Below, piece after piece: positions 15,911 to 24,062 of a stretch of DNA of 64,000 bases (the stretch's first letter is position 1; each line of letters begins with the position of its first letter). The DNA lies in the NCBI RefSeq assembly GCF_006716445.1, contig NZ_VFPA01000006.1, positions 186,001-250,000 on the forward strand, read 5' to 3'. The notes under the pieces were generated by a model. It saw only the letters and a list, made by a program, of their open reading frames with translations, did not search any database and had not been told where the DNA came from. Both the position numbers and the translations under genes were made by a program. Source of the DNA: Pseudonocardia kunmingensis (lineage in GTDB: Bacteria > Actinomycetota > Actinomycetes > Mycobacteriales > Pseudonocardiaceae).

Positions 15911-17605
15911 GTGCACTCCCGGGTCGGGCGGAGCGGTGAGCGGCTGCTCGAGGTCCGCGAGCTCCTGCTCGGGCCCAAGCGCTTCGGTGATCTCCGTGCC
16001 GGGCTGCCCGGCGCCGGCGCGGACATGGTCACCGTGCGGCTGCGCGATCTCGAGTCCCACGGCGTCGTGCGCAGGCGACGCCTCCCCGCGCCGGCGAGCG
16101 CGTGGGTGTACGAGCTCACCGAGTGGGGCGCGGACCTCGAGCCGGTGGTGGTCGCCCTCGCCCGCTGGAGCGTCCGGTCGCCGGAGATGGCCGAGCGCGC
16201 CGACGAGCCGCTCAGCGTCGACTCCGCCGTGCTGAGCCTGCGGGTGCTGTTCGATCCCCGCGCCGCGGCCGCCGCCACCGTCGCGGTCGGGCTCGTCGTG
16301 GACGAGCAGCCGTTCCGGGTGCACGTCGACCGCGGGCGTCTCGAGATCGTGCGCGGCGCCGCGCCGGACGCGGACGTGCAGCTCACGACGGACCCGCACA
16401 CCCTGGCAGCGCTGGTGCAGGGGGCCCGCGACGTGGACGGCGCCTGCCGATCCGGGCACCTCGGCGTGACGGGTGATCCCGGTGTGGGGCGGGAGTTCTT
16501 CGGGCACTTCGGCGACCGCATCGGCCGCAAGAACGTGTTGATCGCCACGCTCCTGCTCGTGGGCGGGGCGACGTTCCTGATCGGGTTCGTGCCCTCCTAC
16601 GACACGATCGGCATCGCCGCGCCGGTGCTGCTGGTGCTGTTCCGCCTGCTGCAGGGGTTCGGCGCCGGGGCCGAGTACAGCGGCGCGGTGATCTACGCGG
16701 TCGAGCACGCCCCGCCGGACCGGCGCGGCTGGTTCGGCAGCTGGTCGCCGATGGGGGTCTCGCTCGGCACGCTGCTGGCGTCCGGGGTGTTCGCCCTTGT
16801 CTCGACACTGCCCGAGGAGCAGTTCCTGTCGTGGGGCTGGCGGGTGCCGTTCTGGATCAGCATCGTCCTGGTCGGCGTCGGGCTCTACCTGCGGCTGAGC
16901 CTGGCCGAGACGCCGGTGTTCGCGCAGGCCCGGGAGCGTCGTGACGTCCTGCGGACGCCGATCGCGCACGCGCTGAAGACCCAGCCGCGCAGCTTCGTCG
17001 TCGTCATCGGCGCGCGTTTCGCCGAGAACGCGCTCGGCTACCTGTTCCCGACGTGGAGCATCAGCTACCTCAGCACCCAGCTGGGCTACTCCCGCACCAC
17101 CGCGCTCATCGCCGTCACGATCGCCACCTGCGCGCAGCTGGTCATGGTGCCGGTCTGGTCGATCCTGTCCGACCGGATCGGCCGCAGGCCCGTCTACGCC
17201 GGCGCCGCGCTCTTCTGCGCGCTGTTCGCGTTTCCCTACTTCCTGCTGCTGCAGACCGGCAGTACGCCGGTGGTGGTGTTCGCGATGGCCGCGGCCGTGG
17301 GCATCGGCGTCGCGGGGATGTTCGGGCCGCAGGCGGCCTACTTCACCGAGCTGTTCGGGCCGCGCGTGCGCTACAGCGGGTTCGCGTTCGCCCGGGAGCT
17401 CGGCTCGATCCTCGCCGGTGGCCCGGCGCCGTTCCTCGCCAGCCTGCTGCTGGTCTGGAGCGGCGGCACGCCGTGGGCGGTGGCCGGGTACATGGTCGTG
17501 CTGTCGCTCATCACGGTCTTCGCGGTGCTGTGGGGCCCGGAGACCTACCGCAGCGACATCCTCGCCGAGCCGACCGTCCGGGCCGCGTCACCGGAGCGAA
17601 AATGA
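15911..17605 (+). CDS. Chimaera: HxlR regulator + SCP2-like domain fused to MFS transporter lacking TM1-2
   Basis: One open frame of 564 codons joins two unrelated proteins. Residues 1-90 are an HxlR winged helix (LLEVRELLLGPKRFGDLRAG, VYELTEWG) missing the usual first 20-25 residues; 100-195 look like the SCP2-type domain often found behind such regulators. From residue 198 the sequence becomes an MFS transporter at motif A (GHFGDRIGRKN), which normally follows TM2, so TM1, TM2 and the N-terminus are absent. The intact paralogue at 52610-53929 has about 80 residues before the same motif. A deletion joining adjacent genes, or an assembly error, fits best. The next gene overlaps as ATGA. The fused product is probably not a working transporter. 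Confidence 0.75.
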   Translation: MHSRVGRSGERLLEVRELLLGPKRFGDLRAGLPGAGADMVTVRLRDLESHGVVRRRRLPAPASAWVYELTEWGADLEPVVVALARWSVRSPEMAERADEPLSVDSAVLSLRVLFDPRAAAAATVAVGLVVDEQPFRVHVDRGRLEIVRGAAPDADVQLTTDPHTLAALVQGARDVDGACRSGHLGVTGDPGVGREFFGHFGDRIGRKNVLIATLLLVGGATFLIGFVPSYDTIGIAAPVLLVLFRLLQGFGAGAEYSGAVIYAVEHAPPDRRGWFGSWSPMGVSLGTLLASGVFALVSTLPEEQFLSWGWRVPFWISIVLVGVGLYLRLSLAETPVFAQARERRDVLRTPIAHALKTQPRSFVVVIGARFAENALGYLFPTWSISYLSTQLGYSRTTALIAVTIATCAQLVMVPVWSILSDRIGRRPVYAGAALFCALFAFPYFLLLQTGSTPVVVFAMAAAVGIGVAGMFGPQAAYFTELFGPRVRYSGFAFARELGSILAGGPAPFLASLLLVWSGGTPWAVAGYMVVLSLITVFAVLWGPETYRSDILAEPTVRAASPERK

Positions 17606-18366
17606 CGCCAGGCGCCACAATCGCGGTCATGACCGCAGAACGCCGCCCGTTCCGCCTGCTCCCGATCACGCAGGTGCACGTCTACCGGGAGGTGTTCGGC
17701 CAGCTCGACGCCATGGTGGCGAGCATGGCGCCGGGCGAGCGCCTGCAGTCGGAGCGGGACCTCGCCGAGGGCCTCGGGGTCAGCCGCGTCTCCGTGCGCG
17801 AGGCCCTGCGGGCGCTGGAGAGCATGGGCAAGATCGAGATCCGGCGCAACTCGGGCGCGTTCGTCCTCGATCCGGAGGGCACGCTGCCCGTCGAGCAGCT
17901 GCTCGCCGGGGTGGAGCCGGCCGCCGACTCGCTGCAGTGGCTCACGGACCTGCGCGCCGCGATCGAGACCCGGGTCGTGGGGGTGCTGGCGCGCCAGGCG
18001 GAGCCGGATCTCGCCGCCGTGCGGGAGTTCCTCGAGCGGGCGGCGGGGGAGCTGGCCGACCAGGACGTCGAGCAGGGCAGCCTGGACGTGCGCTTCGAGG
18101 CGCTGCTGGCCCGCGCGGCCGGCAACCCGGTGCTCGAGCGCGTGCAGAAGTGGGTGCACCAGGCCTGGGTGACCGCGTGGGGCGAGTTCGGCCGCGCGCC
18201 CGGCGACCGGCAGACCCTGCACGCCGAGCACCTCGCGATCCTGGCCGCGCTGGAGGCGGGCGCCGCCGCCCTCGCGGTGGCCCGGATGGAGGACCACGTC
18301 GACTGCCAGGTCCGGGATGCCGCTGCGGTGCGCGGCGGCCAGGAAGGGAGACACCAGTGCACCTGA
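17602..18366 (+). CDS. GntR-family regulator, FadR/FCD type
   Basis: 254 residues. The winged helix (LQSERDLAEGLGVSRVSVRE, then ALESMGKIEIRR) covers about residues 25-90; a helical FCD effector domain follows, with histidines HAEHLAI and MEDHVD in the usual metal-site region. ATG 17602 overlaps the transporter stop as ATGA and has CGGAG at good spacing; ATG 17629 is the alternative. The PhyH gene follows with a 10-bp overlap, so regulator and dioxygenase are co-transcribed. It probably senses an organic-acid ligand of the transporter/dioxygenase unit (inference). Confidence 0.87.
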   Translation: MTPGATIAVMTAERRPFRLLPITQVHVYREVFGQLDAMVASMAPGERLQSERDLAEGLGVSRVSVREALRALESMGKIEIRRNSGAFVLDPEGTLPVEQLLAGVEPAADSLQWLTDLRAAIETRVVGVLARQAEPDLAAVREFLERAAGELADQDVEQGSLDVRFEALLARAAGNPVLERVQKWVHQAWVTAWGEFGRAPGDRQTLHAEHLAILAALEAGAAALAVARMEDHVDCQVRDAAAVRGGQEGRHQCT

Positions 18367-19217
18367 CGCCCGAACAAATCGACACCTACCGCGAGCAGGG
18401 GTTCCTCGCGGTCCGCAACGTCTTCACCCCCGACGAGGTCGCCGAGCTGCAACGGGTGACCGACGAGTTCGTGGAGCGCTCGCGGGAGGTCACCGCGCAC
18501 ACCGACGTGTTCGACCTCGAGCCGGGGCACACCGCCGCCGAGCCGCGACTGCGGCGGCTGAAGGCACCTCACCGCCGGCACCCGGCCTACGACCGCGCGC
18601 TGCGCAACGAGGCCGTCCTCGCGGTCGTGCGGCAGCTCGTCGGCGACTCCGTGCGGTTCCAGAACACGAAGCTCAACCTGAAGTCGCCCGAGTTCGGCAG
18701 CCCCGTCGAGTGGCACCAGGACTGGGCCTTCTACCCGCACACGAACGACGACGTTCTCGCGGTCGGCATCGCCGTGGACGACATGATGCTCGAGAACGGG
18801 TGCCTGATGGTGGTGCCCGGCTCGCACCAGGGGCCCGTGCACGACCACCACCAGGACGGCGTCTTCGCCGGGGCGGTGCCCGCCGACGGGCTCACCGAGC
18901 AGGCGGTGCCGATCGAGCTGCGCGCGGGCGACGTCTCCGTGCACCACGCGCGGCTGCTGCACGGGTCCGCGCCCAACCGCTCGCAGCGTCCCCGCCGGTT
19001 CCTGCTGTTCGAGTACGCGGCCGCGGACGCGTGGCCGCTGGTGGACTTCCCCGGCTGGGAGGCGTTCAACGAGCGGCTGCTGTGCGGCGAGCCGACCGTC
19101 ACGCCGCGGGTCGAGCCGGTCCCCGTGCGGATCCCGCTGCCCAAGCACGCGCGGGAGGGCTCGATCTACGAGGTGCAGAGCGCGCTGGGCCGCAGCGCGT
19201 TCGCCTCCGAGATGTGA
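18357..19217 (+). CDS. Phytanoyl-CoA dioxygenase family Fe(II)/2-oxoglutarate enzyme
   Basis: 286-residue PhyH-type oxygenase. The facial triad is visible as WHQDW (H-x-D) and the distal His within LLHGSAPNRS, whose downstream Arg could bind 2-oxoglutarate. GTG 18357 lies 6-10 bases behind AGGAAGGGAG and overlaps the regulator gene. Such enzymes hydroxylate small carboxylic or acyl substrates. The gene ends a run of Mct-like transferase, tautomerase, truncated transporter and GntR; a common substrate is possible but not shown. Confidence 0.9.
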   Translation: MHLTPEQIDTYREQGFLAVRNVFTPDEVAELQRVTDEFVERSREVTAHTDVFDLEPGHTAAEPRLRRLKAPHRRHPAYDRALRNEAVLAVVRQLVGDSVRFQNTKLNLKSPEFGSPVEWHQDWAFYPHTNDDVLAVGIAVDDMMLENGCLMVVPGSHQGPVHDHHQDGVFAGAVPADGLTEQAVPIELRAGDVSVHHARLLHGSAPNRSQRPRRFLLFEYAAADAWPLVDFPGWEAFNERLLCGEPTVTPRVEPVPVRIPLPKHAREGSIYEVQSALGRSAFASEM

Positions 19218-19306
19218 GCCAGGTGCGCCGTACTCGACCGGTGACGCCCGGTCCACCGGGGAGGGTCGAGGCCTCCGGCGACCGCGCAGCGGATGCCGGA
19301 TTGAGT

Positions 19307-19427
19307 GTGTTCCGCGGAACGCTCGTCTGCCCGTGATCAGCGGGCTCGACGCCGGCTCGGCGTTCCGCCGAACGTTCGTCTGTCCTGGTCAGCCGCTGAA
19401 TGCAGGTTTGGTGCGTTCCGCTGAACG
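19307..19427. repeat. Three 53-bp tandem repeats with GTTCCGCnGAAC palindromes
   Basis: Copies begin at 19307, 19360 and 19413, exactly 53 bp apart. Each starts with a 15-bp palindrome of the type (T/C)GTTCCGC(G/C/T)GAACG; the first two also share TCGTCTG and a GTCAGC/ATCAGC tail. A fourth palindrome with similar flanks (GCCCGTG...ATCAG) occurs at 46814-46845. They fill the gap after the PhyH gene and run to the end of the broken DUF222 gene. Confidence 0.8.
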
Positions 19428-19430
19428 CGG

Positions 19431-20067
19431 TCAGGCCGCGGTGCGGGTCCGGCGCGGGAGCAGCGCGTCCAGGATCGGCTCCGGATCCAGGCGCTCGCCG
19501 AACCAGTTCGGGGTCAGGGTGGTGCGCTCGATCCGTAGTCCGGCCCGGGTGTGGATCTCGATCAGTCTGTCGGTGTTGCCGGTCAACGGCATGTGGCGGC
19601 GGCGCACGGCCTGCACCACGGTCTCGACGTGGCTGGCGGTGCCCGATAGGGCGAGGTTCAGCAGTACCTGTTCCGCAGTCTCCGCATCGGCGACGGTGAG
19701 GTGGCGCAGGTCGGGTTCGCCGGCGGTGATCGCGGCGGCGATCCGGGTGAGTGCGGCGGTGTCGGTGCCGGTGAACCGGGTCAACGCCCGCACCTTCGAG
19801 TAGGAGATCCGGCCGGCCGCGAACGCTTCGGTGATGCGCGGTAGTCGTTGCAGGGCGTGCGCGACGCGGACGTATTCGGCGGCGGTACGCAGGCTCATCC
19901 CGGCCCGCCACGACAACCACTGCGCACACGACCGCACCCCCGGCCCCGCCCGACCCGCACGGTCGTCGAACTCGGCCAACGCCTGCTCCGCCGGTGCCGC
20001 ACATGATCACGACTTCGGCGCGTAAACGGGCGATTTCCACCTGGGAATGCGCCGACTCCGCGATCAT
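19431..20067 (-). pseudogene. Broken DUF222/13E12-repeat protein
   Basis: Residues such as GVRSCAQWLSWRAGMSLRTA and GRISYSKVRALTRF are hallmarks of the DUF222 (13E12 repeat) family, normally about 400 residues with a C-terminal HNH endonuclease domain. Here the frame stops after 182 codons, before any HNH motif. The N-terminal piece (MIAESAHSQVEIARLRAEV from 20067) is in a different frame from AEQALAEFDDRAG, so there is also a one-base frameshift near 20003. The gene is a decayed copy, typical of mobile or multicopy actinobacterial families. Confidence 0.75.
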
Positions 20068-20256
20068 GCGGTGCGGGCGGCAGGCGGATCCCCGCGAGCG
20101 GTACCTGAGCGTCTCCGGAAAGACCCTCGAGTACGGCTCACGGTGATCTCTGCCGCCCACGCACCCATTTCCGGCCACGCCCCTCATCGACGGTGCGCGG
20201 GAACTGAGCAGGGCGGCGCGAGAATCCGGCCGCCGCACGGTCCGGGCCGACCGGCG

Positions 20257-20615
20257 GCATTGCCCCAGGTCGGCATCGCGCTGCTGCGGGCCCCGGAGAC
20301 GGGCATCGCGGAGGGCTGGGCGGCGTCGCTCGACGGGCTGGCTCCCGAGGCCACCGTGCCGACGCGCGCCTACTCGGGACGGCTCGGCCGGGCCGCGCCC
20401 ACCCCGTACGTCACGGCGTGGGCTGAGCCCGACGCACCGCGCCCGGCGCCCTACCCGCACCAGCGCGGGCTGGTCGGCCAGTGGTGCCGGGGCGAGTCCC
20501 ACGGGCTGGACCGCGTCAACCACTGGGCCGGGCAGGGCGCGGCCGTGCGACCGAGGAGCCCGCCGCGCAGATCGTCACCCGGATGTGGCGCGAGGCGCGG
20601 GAACTCCTCGCCTGA
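20257..20615 (+). pseudogene. C-terminal remnant of a nitronate monooxygenase
   Basis: The segments ALPQVGIALLRAPETG, TVPTRAYSGRLGR and DRVNHWAGQGAA match the C-terminal third of NPD/nitronate monooxygenases (TIM-barrel FMN enzymes). The reading frame then shifts near 20548, and the expected ending EEPAAQIVTRMWREARELLA continues in another frame to a TGA at 20613-20615. The flavin-binding front part of the gene is missing. It is a frameshifted fragment, not a functional gene. Confidence 0.65.
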
Positions 20616-20633
20616 CGGCTCGCAGCGCTGCGG

Positions 20634-21146
20634 CTAGCCGCGCACCCGCCGCGGCGCCGGGCCGGCCTCTGCCAGCTCCTGCCGGGCCTCCTCCACCACG
20701 GTGCACGGGTCCTCGCCGTGCGTGGTGCGGGTGGCCAGCACGCGCAGGAGGTGGCGCAGGTGGTCGCGCTCGGCGGGGCCGAGCGGGTCGAGCAGCCGTT
20801 CCTCGGCCGCCGCGAGCCGGCGTTCCAGCTCGCAGAGCCGGGCGCCGCCCTGGTCGGTGAGGACCACCCGGCGGACGCGCCGGTCGGCCGGGTCGGGGCG
20901 GCGCTCGACGAGGCCGGCACGCTCCAGGTCGTCGAGCAGGTAGGTCATCACCGTGCGGTCGACGCCGAGGTGCTGGGCCAGCGCGAGCTGGCTGCGCGGC
21001 TCGCCTGCGGCGGCCGAGAGCACCTGGTAGCCGCGTGGACCGCCGGGGACGTCGCCGACGGCCTCGGTGGTGGCGCGCAGGTACGACCGCATGACCGCGC
21101 CCAGGGCCCAGCCGAGATCGGACTCGACGGGGCCGGGTGTGCTCAC
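20634..21146 (-). CDS. MarR-family regulator
   Basis: 170 residues with GTG start at 21146. The winged helix contains LALAQHLGVDRTVMTYLLDD and the wing PADRRVRRVVLTDQG, classic for MarR. It is divergent from the NAD(P)H oxidoreductase gene at 21252, with a dyad over the facing promoter, the usual layout of a MarR repressor and its target. The ligand is probably an electrophile or quinone, given the target (inference). Confidence 0.9.
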   Translation of the reverse strand: MSTPGPVESDLGWALGAVMRSYLRATTEAVGDVPGGPRGYQVLSAAAGEPRSQLALAQHLGVDRTVMTYLLDDLERAGLVERRPDPADRRVRRVVLTDQGGARLCELERRLAAAEERLLDPLGPAERDHLRHLLRVLATRTTHGEDPCTVVEEARQELAEAGPAPRRVRG

Positions 21147-21188
21147 GGTCGCATCGTACCGGGGGAATGCGGCGACGATGGCGTTCTG

Positions 21189-21218
21189 TTGACAAGACCG
21201 TCTATGAGACAGACGATC
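21189..21218 (+). promoter_or_regulatory. Promoter and MarR operator of the azoreductase-like gene
   Basis: TTGACA (21189-21194) and GACGAT (21212-21217) are 17 bp apart, a fair sigma-70-type promoter. The dyad GACCGTCT-ATGAGAC-AGACGATC (7 of 8 arm bases pair) fills the spacer and the -10 box, so a bound repressor would block RNA polymerase. Confidence 0.65.
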
Positions 21219-21251
21219 TGTGCAACATCCCAGAACCGCCCAGGAGTCCCG

Positions 21252-21917
21252 ATGACCTTGTTCCGCGTCGACGCCAGCATCCGCGTGGAGGGCTCGGTGA
21301 GCCGGGAGCTCGCCGACACCGTGGAGCGCACGTGGATCGAGCACCATCCGCACGATCGCGTGCTGCGCCGCGACCTCGCCGCCGACCCGTTGCCCGCCGA
21401 CGCGTGGCAGCTCGCGGCGACCGCCGGGTTCACCGCCGAGGAGGACCGGACGCCCGCGCAGCGCGACGCCGTGGCGCTGGCGGCCCGGCTCGCGGACGAG
21501 GTGCTCGCCGCCGACGCCCTCGTGGTCGCGTCGCCGCTCTACAACTTCGGGGTCTCGCAGCACCTCAAGACGTGGACGGACCTGCTGATCGCCGACCAGC
21601 GCTGCGGCCCCGGCCGGCTGCCGCTGCAGGGGAAGCCCGTCACGGTCGTGGTCGCACGCGGCGGCGGGTACTCCCCGGGCACCCCGCGGGACGGATGGGA
21701 CCACGCCACGCCCTACGTCGAGCGGATCTTCGGCGACGTCCTCGGTGGGGACGTCGCGGTCGTGACCGCCGAGCTGACGCTCGCCGACGTCAACCCGCAC
21801 ATGGCCGACCTGCGCGACCTCGCCGCCGCCTCCCGCTCGTCGGCGCGGGAGCTCGCCGAGAGCACCGCACGCGCCCACGCCCGCCTCGTCGCCCTCGCCC
21901 GCACCGGCGCGGCCTGA
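21252..21917 (+). CDS. FMN-dependent NAD(P)H oxidoreductase (azoreductase AzoR-like)
   Basis: 221-residue flavodoxin-like fold protein. The start MTLFRVDASIRVEGSVSREL corresponds to the FMN phosphate loop, and ASPLYNFGVSQHLKTW is the hallmark AzoR segment contacting FMN. VVVARGGGYSPGTPRDGWD is the second flavin loop. Enzymes of this family reduce quinones and azo dyes. CAGGAG precedes ATG 21252. It is probably repressed by the divergent MarR protein and induced by electrophilic stress. Confidence 0.9.
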   Translation: MTLFRVDASIRVEGSVSRELADTVERTWIEHHPHDRVLRRDLAADPLPADAWQLAATAGFTAEEDRTPAQRDAVALAARLADEVLAADALVVASPLYNFGVSQHLKTWTDLLIADQRCGPGRLPLQGKPVTVVVARGGGYSPGTPRDGWDHATPYVERIFGDVLGGDVAVVTAELTLADVNPHMADLRDLAAASRSSARELAESTARAHARLVALARTGAA

Positions 21918-21949
21918 GCGCTCGCCGGGCCGGCGCGGGAGGGGTCGCG

Positions 21950-22036
21950 CCGACCCGGCGAGCGGTCGACGGGTGCTCGCGGCGGGCAACTCGATTGCCC
22001 GGGCGCCGGTCGTGGGTTCGAATGCCGCCGTGGCCT
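21950..22036 (+). other. Degenerate tRNA-like sequence (Ser/Leu type)
   Basis: A D-arm-like GAGC...GCTC stem (about 21959-21979), a hairpin GGGCA-ACTCGAT-TGCCC, and a T-arm GTGGG-TTCGAAT-GCCGC (22012-22028, one mismatch and one wobble) occur in tRNA order. The acceptor stem does not pair and the loop lacks a normal T33, so it is not a functional tRNA. It looks like a tRNA relic just before the methyltransferase start. Confidence 0.35.
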
Positions 22037-22044
22037 TCGCGCAG

Positions 22045-22788
22045 ATGCCGTTCGACCCCCGTTCCAGCTTCGGTCCCCGCGTCGCGGCCGGCTACGACGA
22101 CCAACCGCGGGGTGACGAGGCCGCGGCCGTGGCCCGGCTCGCCGAGCTGGCAGGCGACGGGCCGGCGTTGGAGCTCGCGATCGGCACCGGGCGGATCGGC
22201 CTGCCGCTGGCCGCCACCGGCGTGCGGGTCGACGGCGTCGAGCTGTCGGCCGCGATGGTCGAGCGGCTCCGGGCGAAGCCGGGAGGCGAGGCGCTGGCGG
22301 TCACCTGCGGGGACATGGCCACGGTCGAGCTCCCGGACCGCTACCGGCTGGTGTACGTCGTGTTCAACTCGCTCATGAACCTGGTGACCCAGGACGCGCA
22401 GGTCGAGTGCGTGGCCAACGCCGCGCGGCACCTCACGGGCGACGGGGTGTTCGTCGTCGAGAACGTCGTGCCCGACCCGATGTACGGCCTGCGCCAGGAC
22501 CGCGACGGCGTCGACCAGTACGTCGACGCGGGGCGCATCGGCCCGGACGGGGCCTCGATCGAGGTCGGGCGCTACGACCGGGTCAGCCAGCGCGTGGACA
22601 AGTGCCACGTCGCGCTTGGCGCGTCCGGTGTCGAGGTCGAGCCGCTCGCGCTGCGCTACGTCTGGCCCAGCGAGCTGGACCTGATGGCGCGGCTGGCGGG
22701 CCTGCGCCTGCACGCCCGCTGGGGCGGCTGGTCCGGCGAGCCGTTCGACGCCGGCAGCCCGCGGCACGTCTCGCTGTACGGGCGCTGA
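22045..22788 (+). CDS. Class I SAM-dependent methyltransferase
   Basis: 247 residues. The SAM-binding motif I is ALELAIGTGRIGLPLA (about residues 40-55), the acidic end of strand 2 is VDGVELSAAMVERL, and motif IV follows as VYVVFNSLMNLV. A Methyltransf_25-like fold is clear but no substrate domain can be named. ATG 22045 is preferred to an earlier in-frame ATG (21973) because the earlier stretch is tRNA-like sequence. It stands alone between the azoreductase gene and a convergent amino-sugar operon. Confidence 0.8.
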   Translation: MPFDPRSSFGPRVAAGYDDQPRGDEAAAVARLAELAGDGPALELAIGTGRIGLPLAATGVRVDGVELSAAMVERLRAKPGGEALAVTCGDMATVELPDRYRLVYVVFNSLMNLVTQDAQVECVANAARHLTGDGVFVVENVVPDPMYGLRQDRDGVDQYVDAGRIGPDGASIEVGRYDRVSQRVDKCHVALGASGVEVEPLALRYVWPSELDLMARLAGLRLHARWGGWSGEPFDAGSPRHVSLYGR

Positions 22789-22801
22789 CGCCGCGCGGCG
22801 G

Positions 22802-24052
22802 TCAGCCGTCCGCGTCGAGAAGCGCTCGCGCCGCGTCGAGGACGCGCTCCGCCGCGCCGCGGGCGAACGGACCGGGCATGCCGTAGTAGCGGTGGGCCTC
22901 GTCGACCTCGTAGCCGCCGTGCGCGTACTCCTCGGTGGGCGGGAGGTAGCCGGGGCAGCCGCCGGAGTAGCCGGCCACGAGCACGGTCGTTCCGGGGGGC
23001 GCGTGCCGGCGGACCTCGTGGGCGGCGGCCGCGAACGGCTCGCCGGGGAGCGCGACGAGCAGCGCGGGGCCCCAGCGCAGGACGCTCACCGGTCCGGACC
23101 AGGTCGGCGGGCCCGCGGGCTGCGCGCGTCCCCACGCCGCCCACTCGCGCAGGAGCGCGGCCCTGGCCGGCTCGGCCGTGGCCGCCTCCGCCTCCCACTC
23201 CGTGACACCGGCGGCGATCTCGGCGGCCGTCGGCGGGTCCAGGTCGAGCGCCACCTGCCGGGTGGCGGCCCGCACCGGTCCCGGTCCCGGTCCCGGTTGC
23301 GGCCCGGCCGTGAGCGCCGCCTCCGCGACGCGGGTGCCGACGCGCTCGGCGGCGGCGAAGGTCCGCCCGTCCGCGGCGGCCGTCGAGATCGACGCCGCGG
23401 CGCTGTGGCCGGTGTTGGCGTCGCCCGCGCACCCGGTGACGAACAGGACCGGCCCGCCGAGCCGCTCGGCGAGGACCCGGCGGACGACGCCCGGGTAGTC
23501 GGCGGTGAGGAGGGTGTTGTCGGCGCCGAGGACGACGGGGTGGCAGGCGTAGGAGACGACGCCGGCCAGCAGCGAGCCGTCCGGGCGGCGCAGGTGCAGC
23601 ACCGGGAGCGCGCCGTCGACGGGCCCGCCCGCCCGGCGGCGGTTGCGGGCCACCCCCGGGTCGGCCCCGTACCCGGCCCGCACCTCGACCGGCTCGCGGG
23701 CGGCGTGCGCGGCGTCGACGGCGTCGGCGCAGGTGGCGACGAGCGCATCGAGCCAGGTCTCGTCGACCGGGCCGCCGAGGCGCCCGCGCATGCCGGCGGG
23801 GCCGCCGTGCGTGTGCGTGGCGTGCACGACGACGCGGTCCGCGGGCAGCCGGCAGCGCCTGCCGATCTCCGCGCAGTCGTCCTCGTGCAGGCCGACGACG
23901 TCGACGGTCACGAGCGCGGTGTCCTCGACGACCAGCGCGTGCACCAGCAGCGGGTCGTGCGCGCCGGTGGCCCTTGCCGTCCGCGCCGCGAACCCGGACA
24001 TGGCCGCGCCCGCCGGCGGCGTGACGTCGCGGACCGCGGTCCCGGCCCTCAC
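22802..24052 (-). CDS. Neutral/alkaline ceramidase-like hydrolase
   Basis: 416 residues, GTG start. The N-terminal domain of neutral ceramidases is suggested by the GTAVRDVTPP opening, the zinc-site motif ATHTHGGP near residue 80, YACHPVVLG and TGCAGDANTGH. No signal peptide is seen, so it is probably cytoplasmic, unlike secreted ceramidases. Length is about two thirds of a full ceramidase, as in the short form widespread in sugar clusters. It is the last gene of the six-gene operon, 10 bp after nagA, so an amide-bond hydrolysis on an N-acyl amino sugar is a reasonable guess. Confidence 0.82.
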   Translation of the reverse strand: MRAGTAVRDVTPPAGAAMSGFAARTARATGAHDPLLVHALVVEDTALVTVDVVGLHEDDCAEIGRRCRLPADRVVVHATHTHGGPAGMRGRLGGPVDETWLDALVATCADAVDAAHAAREPVEVRAGYGADPGVARNRRRAGGPVDGALPVLHLRRPDGSLLAGVVSYACHPVVLGADNTLLTADYPGVVRRVLAERLGGPVLFVTGCAGDANTGHSAAASISTAAADGRTFAAAERVGTRVAEAALTAGPQPGPGPGPVRAATRQVALDLDPPTAAEIAAGVTEWEAEAATAEPARAALLREWAAWGRAQPAGPPTWSGPVSVLRWGPALLVALPGEPFAAAAHEVRRHAPPGTTVLVAGYSGGCPGYLPPTEEYAHGGYEVDEAHRYYGMPGPFARGAAERVLDAARALLDADG

Positions 24053-24062
24053 GCCGCGGCCC

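Noticed and set aside
20047..20637. A 196-codon open frame as a full gene
   Set aside because: Only its second half resembles a known family (nitronate monooxygenase C-terminus), and the homology leaves the frame before the end; the first half has no coding signs.
21950..22036. Functional tRNA gene
   Set aside because: No acceptor-stem pairing, no normal T33 in the anticodon loop, and a mismatch in the T stem.
21790..22767. Minus-strand frame containing GGIRTHDRR
   Set aside because: This peptide is the well-known artefact of translating a tRNA T-arm antisense; it supports the tRNA-like relic instead.
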